Source: Flammeovirgaceae bacterium UBA2338
Lineage (GTDB): Bacteria; Bacteroidota; Bacteroidia; Cytophagales; Cyclobacteriaceae
Direction: 5' to 3'
Assembly (NCBI GenBank): GCA_002344795.1
Contig: DDUM01000067.1
Span: 1 to 19,232 of the forward strand
DNA length: 19,232 nt
Shown here in pieces: positions 13,613 to 19,232 of this stretch; position 1 is the first letter of the stretch; every line of letters begins with the position of its first letter. Below the pieces are notes generated by a model. The model saw nothing but the letters and a program-made list of their open reading frames with translations, did no database searches and was not told the DNA's origin. Made by a program: the position numbers and the translations under genes.

Positions 13613-15685
13613 CTAGGCAAATACCGGCTCATTGAATTTGGAAACCGTGAAAAAGAAGGTACTACCCTTTCCTTCCTCACTTTCCAGCCATATACGGCCT
13701 CCATTTCGTTCCACAAATTCCTTGCAAAGAATCAAGCCAAGGCCCGTACCCTTTTCATTGGCTGTTCCGCGGGTACTGTATCCCGATGTCTTTTCGAATA
13801 GTAGTTTTTGAATCTCCGGGCTAATACCAACGCCATTGTCTTTAACCCATACAGTGAGCTCGTCATTATCGGTCTCAGCTCCAATAGTGATTTCACCTCC
13901 TTGTTCTGTGAACTTCATCCCATTAAGGATGAGGTTTCGGAAAACGAGGTTGATCATATTGAGGTCTGCAAAAGCCAATGTACCCTCCGGAATTTCATTA
14001 ACGAGCTTCACTGCTTTGATGTGCAAAGAGTCAAGCAATTCGAAATTATCATCCACCATGGACCTCAGATTAATTTTAACAGGCTGGATCCTTAACTTGT
14101 CCATTTGAAGCAGTGCCCAATCCAGTAAGTTATTAATAAGGTTTTTAGTGTGATTAAATTGAAGTTGAAGTTCCTTGATTACGCGAGGCAGCTCTTCATT
14201 TGTAATCTGATTTTTTGACATGAGGTTAAGAATTCCTGCCAGTGCATTAATGGGAGACCTTAAGTCATGAGATATCACGGAAAAAAATTTGTCCTTCACT
14301 TGATTGAGTTGCTCAAGCTCTAAACTTCTTTTCTTAATTTCATTTTGATGTTCGATTAAAAGCTTATTTATTCTGATTCTTCGCTGCCCACTTCTGTATA
14401 CTGTGAAAAGCAGTATTACCGTAAGTGCGGCAACAACCGCTAAAATGTTTTTTATGAAAGATTGTCGGTTAAGTTCACTTGCTTGCTTTTCTTGTGTTTC
14501 ACTAAGCGCTGCAATTTGCAGGTCTTTGTTTTCGGTTTGTAGCCTGAGCTGATCCTGAAAAATCTTTTGAACCATATCCTGTCCAAAAAGACTGTCTTGC
14601 AGTATTTTGGATTGCTTGGTGTAAGCCAATGCGCTTTTGTAGTCTTCGCGCTCTTCGTACAATTGCGACAATGTGCGGTAACATTCAATTTCCAATGTTC
14701 TTGCATTGATTCTCTTTGAGATATTTAAAGATTCAAGAATCTGGTTGGCTGCATCATCAAAATTTTTCTGCTTTAATGAAACTCTTCCCTTCCCAAGAAT
14801 AGACTCGGCAAGACCGTATTCATTTTGTGTTTTGGCATGGAGCATCTCGACAGAGTCATAATAGGTATAAGCTGTATGGAATTCTCCTTTGCGTAGATAC
14901 AACCTCGCTATCCGCGAGATAATATCAGGTTCAAGAATATTAATACCTTGTTCACGAGCAATTGAAAGTGCCTTGAAAAGCGCCTTTTCTGATTCATCAT
15001 ACTTATTACTTCTTAAATAGATATCTCCTATTTCGTAATAGGTATAGGCCAGGCCATCAATGTCATTGATTTGATTACTCAATTTGCTTGCAAGCTCAAT
15101 GTGATCTAAAGCAATATCATACTGTCCCAGTTCTTTGAATACCGTACCAACGTTGTGTAGGGCGATGGCAGTGAGAAGGGAGTCTTTTATGGCTCTGGAA
15201 ATTCTGAAAGATTCGGTGAAGTAATAATAGGCCTCGTCATACTCTCCAAGGTTGACATAATCGTACCCCAGGAAGTTGTTCGCCCTTGCAATAATTGTAC
15301 TGTCTTTTGTTGCAATGGCCAATGGAAATCCAGCCTTATCAAATTTGAGTGCAGAAATGTAATTGCCTCGAATTGATGCGAGATTGCTTTGTTGCTGATA
15401 GGCTTCTAGTTTAGCCCAATTCAGGTTGAGCTTTTCAGATAATTCAGTTGCCTCATCTAACAATGACTTGGCCTGAGTAAAATCAAGATATTGATATTTT
15501 TTTGATAGCTCAAAAAGGAGTGTTAGCCTCGATGAATCTGTTGAAGCCTTACCTAATTGGATTTTTAGAGAGTCAATGTTGGGTGTGGAGGTTTGAGCAT
15601 TTATCGTGAGCGATAAGAATAATGCCGTAGCAACAAAGCTATACTTTGTTATAATACTATAGGTATTTCTTTTCCTTAGCTTCAT
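13613..15685 (-). CDS. TPR-containing sensor histidine kinase
   Basis: A 690-residue protein when started at the ATG at 15685, chosen over an in-frame TTG seven codons upstream because it gives a compact signal sequence (KLRKRNTYSIITKYSFVATA, cleavage near INA-Q). Residues ~85-365 are a series of about six TPR-like helical repeats in the periplasm, then a coiled-coil-like stretch, one membrane segment (~411-430), a short coil, and the kinase core. The H box is FFSVISHDLRSP with His473; the N box is NLILNGMKFT (584-593); the G1 box is DNGVGIS (616-622); the G2 box is GTGLGL (646-651). These indicate an ATP-dependent autokinase that passes phosphate to a response regulator. No receiver-domain gene is adjacent, so the partner is elsewhere. 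The signal is unknown; TPRs often sense protein or peptide partners. Confidence 0.93.
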   Translation of the reverse strand: MKLRKRNTYSIITKYSFVATALFLSLTINAQTSTPNIDSLKIQLGKASTDSSRLTLLFELSKKYQYLDFTQAKSLLDEATELSEKLNLNWAKLEAYQQQSNLASIRGNYISALKFDKAGFPLAIATKDSTIIARANNFLGYDYVNLGEYDEAYYYFTESFRISRAIKDSLLTAIALHNVGTVFKELGQYDIALDHIELASKLSNQINDIDGLAYTYYEIGDIYLRSNKYDESEKALFKALSIAREQGINILEPDIISRIARLYLRKGEFHTAYTYYDSVEMLHAKTQNEYGLAESILGKGRVSLKQKNFDDAANQILESLNISKRINARTLEIECYRTLSQLYEEREDYKSALAYTKQSKILQDSLFGQDMVQKIFQDQLRLQTENKDLQIAALSETQEKQASELNRQSFIKNILAVVAALTVILLFTVYRSGQRRIRINKLLIEHQNEIKKRSLELEQLNQVKDKFFSVISHDLRSPINALAGILNLMSKNQITNEELPRVIKELQLQFNHTKNLINNLLDWALLQMDKLRIQPVKINLRSMVDDNFELLDSLHIKAVKLVNEIPEGTLAFADLNMINLVFRNLILNGMKFTEQGGEITIGAETDNDELTVWVKDNGVGISPEIQKLLFEKTSGYSTRGTANEKGTGLGLILCKEFVERNGGRIWLESEEGKGSTFFFTVSKFNEPVFA

Positions 15686-15889
15686 TTTTGATACAAGATA
15701 TACCAAAATGTGGTTTTACTATTTATTAAATACATTGACAGCGGTTTGCCATTAAGCCATTAACCTGCATACCCCCCGAAAGGTAACCAGAGATTATAAA
15801 ATAATGCCCAGGACACTAATTTTAAACTATAAAGTAAGCCAATAAGTTGTATGTAAAATCTTGAATATTGAGATAAACAATACATGAAT

Positions 15890-15906
15890 ATGTTCAATTA
15901 GAACAT
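15890..15906 (-). other. Small hairpin just after murI
   Basis: ATGTTC and GAACAT are perfect 6-bp inverted arms with a 5-base loop, 2 bases past the murI stop. There is no U tract after it on the minus strand, so it is at best a weak terminator or an mRNA 3'-end structure. The rest of the 222-bp gap before the histidine kinase start (15686-15907) shows nothing I can name. Confidence 0.3.
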
Positions 15907-15907
15907 G

Positions 15908-16717
15908 TTAGTTCCACAGCCTGTGCTGCTCCAAATGTACGATCTCACCAAAAAACAAACGTGTAGAGGCTTCGAATGATGGAGTAAAATCGGAAACAAA
16001 GAAACGTTTGGTTGAACTGGATTTAGGATTAATGAGTTCACTTTTCTCGAGATGATTTTTTAGTGCGAGCGCGACTACCTCAGAAGAATCTAGAATATTT
16101 ACCTGATTATTATAAAATTGACTTATATCCTTTTTAATAAGTGGATAATGTGTGCAGGCTAATATCAGGGTTTCAATGCCTTTGAGTTCTCCTCCCGATA
16201 GGTATTGGCTAATTATCTCATGACTGATTTGATTGTTAAAAAAACCTTCTTCAATCATGGGTGCCAGCAGCGGAGTAGCCATAGACTCGAGTTTTATTGA
16301 ATGATTCATTTCGTTTAATCGCTGACTATACACTCCAGACATGACAGTGCGTTTTGTTCCGATCAGTCCGATTTTTGTGTTGGCGAAATTTTCTGCTATA
16401 TGCATTACCATAGGATCAATTACGTTAATGATATGTGCATCTTTTCTCACATATTCTTTCAATAATTCGTAGGCAGCGGAACTTGCGGAATTACAGGCAA
16501 TTACTATTACCTTGCATCCCTTTTTTAGTAATACATCAGCAATTTTTATTGAATAGGCTTGAATAGCAGCTTCAGATTTATCACCATAAGGAAGGTGGGC
16601 GGTATCACCAAAGTATATGATATCTTCGTTGGGTAGGAGTTGGGTTATGGCGTGAGCAACCGTGAGTCCTCCAATTCCACTGTCATAAATGCCAATTGGG
16701 CTATGTGCATTATTCAT
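15908..16717 (-). CDS. murI: Glutamate racemase
   Basis: A 269-residue cytoplasmic enzyme that makes D-glutamate for peptidoglycan precursors. IGIYDSGIGGLTV at 8-20 carries the substrate-binding Asp12-Ser13; the two catalytic cysteines are Cys75 (IACNSAS) and Cys188 (LACTHYP), and YFGDTAHLPYG at 35-45 is also a family hallmark. I chose the ATG at 16717 because the frame extends to an ATG at 16774 only by adding 19 residues (IQLTIIYKFQFTATIFG...) unlike the family N-terminus and filling most of the intergenic region shared with divergent fabI. The enzyme supplies the same cell-wall pathway that the PBP at the window start completes. Confidence 0.95.
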   Translation of the reverse strand: MNNAHSPIGIYDSGIGGLTVAHAITQLLPNEDIIYFGDTAHLPYGDKSEAAIQAYSIKIADVLLKKGCKVIVIACNSASSAAYELLKEYVRKDAHIINVIDPMVMHIAENFANTKIGLIGTKRTVMSGVYSQRLNEMNHSIKLESMATPLLAPMIEEGFFNNQISHEIISQYLSGGELKGIETLILACTHYPLIKKDISQFYNNQVNILDSSEVVALALKNHLEKSELINPKSSSTKRFFVSDFTPSFEASTRLFFGEIVHLEQHRLWN

Positions 16718-16788
16718 AGGGCCAAAAATAGTCGCTGTAAACTGGAATTTGTATATAATTGTGAGCTGAATCATTAAAATAAAATACT

Positions 16789-17601
16789 ATGGCATTCAAT
16801 CTTCTAAAAGGAAAAAGGGGAATCATATTTGGTGCACTGGATGAAAACTCCATCGCATGGAAGACTGCACTAAAAATAAAGGAAGAAGGGGGTTCATTTA
16901 CCCTTACCAATGCACCTATTGCTCTGCGTATGGGTAAAATTAATGAGCTGGCGCAGGCCTGTAATGCTGAGGTGATTCCGGCAGATGCTACCTCTGAGGA
17001 AGATTTAAATATATTATTTACTAAGTCCATGGAGGTTTTAGGGGGGAAGCTGGATTTTGTTCTTCATTCTATTGGGATGAGTCCGAACGTGAGAAAGAAT
17101 AGGCCTTATGGAGATCTTAGCTATGAATTATTTCTAAAAACCCTGGATATTTCAGGCCTCTCGTTTCATAAGGTATTGCAAACTGCGGAGAAGACAGATG
17201 CTATGAATGAGTGGGGGTCTATCCTTGCACTGAGTTATATAGCGGCACAGCGCACATATCCTGATTATTCTGATATGGCTCAAGCCAAGGCGGTACTTGA
17301 GTCAATAGCAAGAAGTTATGGATATCGTTTTGCCAAATTGAAGAATGTGAGAGTAAACACCATATCTCAATCTCCTACGAAAACTACAGCTGGAGCGGGC
17401 ATCTCAGGTTTTGATGTATTCTATGAGTATGCTCAGATGTTGTCACCCCTTGGCAATGCTTCTGCAGAGGATTGTGCCAATTATATTGTCGCCATGTTTT
17501 CGGATTTTACCAGAATGGTAACCATGCAGAATCTGATGCATGATGGAGGATTTTCATCCACAGGAATGACAGAGGAATTAATTGAAAAACTTTCAAAATA
17601 A
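16789..17601 (+). CDS. fabI: Enoyl-[acyl-carrier-protein] reductase (NADH-type)
   Basis: A 270-residue short-chain dehydrogenase-like enzyme that reduces trans-2-enoyl-ACP in the last step of each fatty-acid elongation cycle. The cofactor loop GALDENSIAW (15-24) has the FabI form rather than the usual GxxxGxG. The catalytic pair is Tyr160 and Lys167 in YSDMAQAK, with the upstream tyrosine Tyr150 in LSYIAAQR; VNTISQSPTKTTAGAGI (189-205) is the FabI substrate-loop region and HDGGFSSTGM the C-terminal landmark. It is divergent from murI and followed 48 bp later by ispE on the same strand, possibly cotranscribed. A TATAATTG sequence at 16754-16761 is one base off the -7 consensus and could be its promoter. 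Confidence 0.95.
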   Translation: MAFNLLKGKRGIIFGALDENSIAWKTALKIKEEGGSFTLTNAPIALRMGKINELAQACNAEVIPADATSEEDLNILFTKSMEVLGGKLDFVLHSIGMSPNVRKNRPYGDLSYELFLKTLDISGLSFHKVLQTAEKTDAMNEWGSILALSYIAAQRTYPDYSDMAQAKAVLESIARSYGYRFAKLKNVRVNTISQSPTKTTAGAGISGFDVFYEYAQMLSPLGNASAEDCANYIVAMFSDFTRMVTMQNLMHDGGFSSTGMTEELIEKLSK

Positions 17602-17649
17602 TAGATTGACATTGGATTAGAAAAATCCTGATCTCACACCACTCCGAAA

Positions 17650-18456
17650 ATGGTTTCTTTTCCATTTTGCAAAATAAATCTTGGCTTACAGGTGCTATCC
17701 ATGCGGTCGGATGGATTTCATAATATAGAAACATGTTTTTATCCTGTTCCCTGGCATGATGTATTGGAAGTAATTTATTCTGAAAAATTTTCATTTACTC
17801 GTTCGGGCATTTCGATTCCAGATGATGATATGGGAAACCTATGTGTTCGAGCTTATAACAAGTTGAAAGACGCGTACGACATTCCGCCCATCAAGATGCA
17901 TCTCCATAAAATTATTCCTATGGGTGCTGGTCTTGGAGGAGGATCAGCGGATGCGGCATTTACTTTGAAATCCCTTAATACATTGTTTTCCCTTGAGTTA
18001 CCAGTGCATAAACTCCATGAGATTGCCGCTGAGTTGGGAAGTGACTGTTCCTTTTTTTTGCAGGATCATCCCATGATGGGGTCGGGTCGGGGTGAAGTGT
18101 TAAAACCGATTGATGTTTCATTGAGTGGAATGTTCATTGTTATTGTGAAGCCGGATGTACATGTGTCAACTCAGGAAGCTTATAAAGGTGTAATACCTGA
18201 TCAATCAAGAGCCCCTCTTAATAATATTTTGCTGGGTGATATAGAGGCATGGAAAGATATGCTTCATAATGATTTTGAGGCCAGCATTTTTAATAAGTAT
18301 CCTCAAATTGAAAAAGTGAAAAAAGAGCTTTACAATGCAGGAGCACGGTATGCAAGCATGAGTGGTTCAGGCTCTTCAGTCTATGGATTGTTTGATAAAC
18401 CTGTTGTATTAAAAGATCAATTTGAGGGGGCAATCTACTGGTCAGGTAATTTGTGA
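17650..18456 (+). CDS. ispE: 4-diphosphocytidyl-2-C-methyl-D-erythritol kinase
   Basis: A 268-residue GHMP-family kinase that phosphorylates CDP-methylerythritol in the non-mevalonate isoprenoid pathway. The N-terminus FPFCKINLGLQVL (4-16) carries the family lysine K8; the residue before it is Cys where Ala is common. The ATP-binding loop PMGAGLGGGSADAA is at 90-103, the catalytic aspartate is D132 in LGSDCSFF, and the third GHMP motif is MSGSGSSVYGLF (237-248). The slightly short length is normal for Bacteroidota. It follows fabI by 48 bp, and its last seven codons overlap the end of the convergent transporter gene by 22 bases, with no room for a separate terminator. Confidence 0.94.
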   Translation: MVSFPFCKINLGLQVLSMRSDGFHNIETCFYPVPWHDVLEVIYSEKFSFTRSGISIPDDDMGNLCVRAYNKLKDAYDIPPIKMHLHKIIPMGAGLGGGSADAAFTLKSLNTLFSLELPVHKLHEIAAELGSDCSFFLQDHPMMGSGRGEVLKPIDVSLSGMFIVIVKPDVHVSTQEAYKGVIPDQSRAPLNNILLGDIEAWKDMLHNDFEASIFNKYPQIEKVKKELYNAGARYASMSGSGSSVYGLFDKPVVLKDQFEGAIYWSGNL

Positions 18457-19232
18457 CCCGATATTTTGTTTTGAATTAATGGATAGACAAGTACCGCAAA
18501 GAGTATAATGGCTGTTCCAATATAAAAGCTCCCCTGCATTTTTTCACTGTCTCCAAATATTAGTACCGCCATGATGATCCCATACAGAGGTTCCAGATTC
18601 ATTGAGAGCTGGACAAAAAACACAGAAAGCCTTTTGAGTAGCTCGATTGATGCAGAATAAGCATATACTGTGCAGAGCAATGATAAGATAGCAATGTAAA
18701 ACCAATCGGATGTGCTGGGTGTTAATTGCAATTGATGATCAATCGCCCAGGTATTTTTGTACAATGGAAGAAAAAGTACTGTGCACAGAAAGGCCCCGAT
18801 CATTTCTAAAAAAGTGATGGTATAGGGATTTGTTTTTTTTACAAATCTGGAATTGAATATGGAGAACAAGGCTATGGTAAATCCCGAGGCTATACCCAGT
18901 GCTAACCCCAATGGGTAACGAAAGTCAAATGAAAAAATAACGTAAAGCCCCGATACCACAACAAGCCCCAGGACAACTTCAAAACCTTTTATTCTTTTTC
19001 TGCCAAATAGAGGCTCTAGAAATGCGGCCCACAGTGAGGCTGTGGCAAATCCCACCAGACTAACCGAAGCATTGGATACCTTGGCCGAAGCAAAGAAGGT
19101 AATCCAGTGGATACCAACAATGAATCCAGTTCCTACGATTTTTAGAAGATCCCCTCGTGAAACCTTGAGTGATATTTTAGAGAAGTAAATTAAAACACCA
19201 AGGCCAATTGCTGCCAGAAGCGTCCGGAACAG
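18435..19232 (-). CDS. EamA/DMT-family transporter, C-terminal part (5' end outside window)
   Basis: The frame is open through the right edge; 265 residues are visible and the start lies beyond 19232. Alternating hydrophobic segments (e.g. FIVGIHWITFFASAKVSNAS, GLVVVSGLYVIFSF, GLALGIASGFTIALFSIF, ITFLEMIGAFLCTVLFL, WFYIAILSLLCTVYAYSASI) give about eight membrane helices arranged as the end of one EamA repeat and a full second one. The motif ASVSLVGFATASLWAAFLEPLFGRK at the end of the first repeat and LSVFFVQLSMNLEPLYGIIMA near the end of the second are typical of the family. Such inner-membrane proteins export or exchange small metabolites; the substrate cannot be told. A GTG at 19055 lies within the first repeat and is not the start. 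Confidence 0.88.
   Translation of the reverse strand: MFRTLLAAIGLGVLIYFSKISLKVSRGDLLKIVGTGFIVGIHWITFFASAKVSNASVSLVGFATASLWAAFLEPLFGRKRIKGFEVVLGLVVVSGLYVIFSFDFRYPLGLALGIASGFTIALFSIFNSRFVKKTNPYTITFLEMIGAFLCTVLFLPLYKNTWAIDHQLQLTPSTSDWFYIAILSLLCTVYAYSASIELLKRLSVFFVQLSMNLEPLYGIIMAVLIFGDSEKMQGSFYIGTAIILFAVLVYPLIQNKISGHKLPDQ

Noticed and set aside
15686..15706. TTG start for the histidine kinase
   Set aside because: It adds only seven residues (VYLVSK...) before a well-placed ATG that gives a normal signal peptide.
15732..15739. TTGACA as an E. coli-type -35 box
   Set aside because: Bacteroidota primary promoters use TTG/TAnnTTTG, no -10 partner is evident, and no plus-strand gene starts nearby.
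16718..16774. Longer N-terminus of glutamate racemase
   Set aside because: The extra 19 residues do not resemble the family and would use up the divergent promoter region with fabI.
17614..17628. GGATT...AATCC as a terminator between fabI and ispE
   Set aside because: The stem is only 5 bp, AT-rich and without a T tract; cotranscription is as likely.
1..19232. Mobile elements, CRISPR, defence systems, tRNA or rRNA
   Set aside because: No transposase, integrase, direct-repeat array, cloverleaf or rRNA-like sequence was seen; the EVE domain alone, with no restriction or methylase neighbour, does not make a defence system.

Overview
The window is a contiguous piece of a chromosome from a member of Bacteroidota, most likely the order Cytophagales. 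This is inferred from several signs: AT-rich sequence with weak Shine-Dalgarno sites, candidate promoters with the Bacteroidota -7 element TAnnTTTG, the pyrR-pyrB arrangement, a long (627-residue) PurF-like protein, SPOR/OmpA envelope proteins, and a TPR-type histidine kinase. I see no insertion sequence, phage gene, CRISPR array, tRNA or rRNA. No gene-free stretch exceeds 300 bases; the longest are about 222 bp (15686-15907) and 192 bp (10399-10590).

Layout. Positions 1-3957 (+) form an envelope block: the C-terminal end of a PBP1C-type peptidoglycan synthase, then two paralogous secreted SPOR-CRD-OmpA proteins. The larger paralog carries an extra central domain that resembles a zinc-metallopeptidase whose HExxH motif is broken. 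Positions 10398-3967 (-) form a tightly packed run of six genes: an EVE-domain protein, two paralogous secreted proteins of unrecognised family, pyrR, pyrB, and a cystathionine beta-synthase that probably also has its own promoter. A perfect 10-bp inverted repeat between the end of the OmpA block and the end of this run looks like a shared bidirectional terminator.

From 10591 on: a GT9 (heptosyltransferase-like) glycosyltransferase (+) ends 3 bp from a divergent amidophosphoribosyltransferase-like gene (-). Next come a TPR sensor histidine kinase (-), glutamate racemase murI (-), divergent fabI (+), ispE (+), and finally the C-terminal part of an EamA/DMT-family transporter (-) that overlaps the end of ispE.

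How the genes fit together. Most are housekeeping: cell-wall precursor and polymer synthesis (murI, PBP1C), surface glycan assembly (GT9), fatty-acid synthesis (fabI), isoprenoids (ispE), pyrimidine and purine nucleotides (pyrR, pyrB, PurF-like), and sulfur amino acids (CBS). The parts that are not routine are the SPOR/OmpA pair with its apparent pseudo-peptidase domain and the pair of unknown secreted proteins placed directly upstream of pyrRB. All calls are made from reading sequence and motifs; no database search was run.
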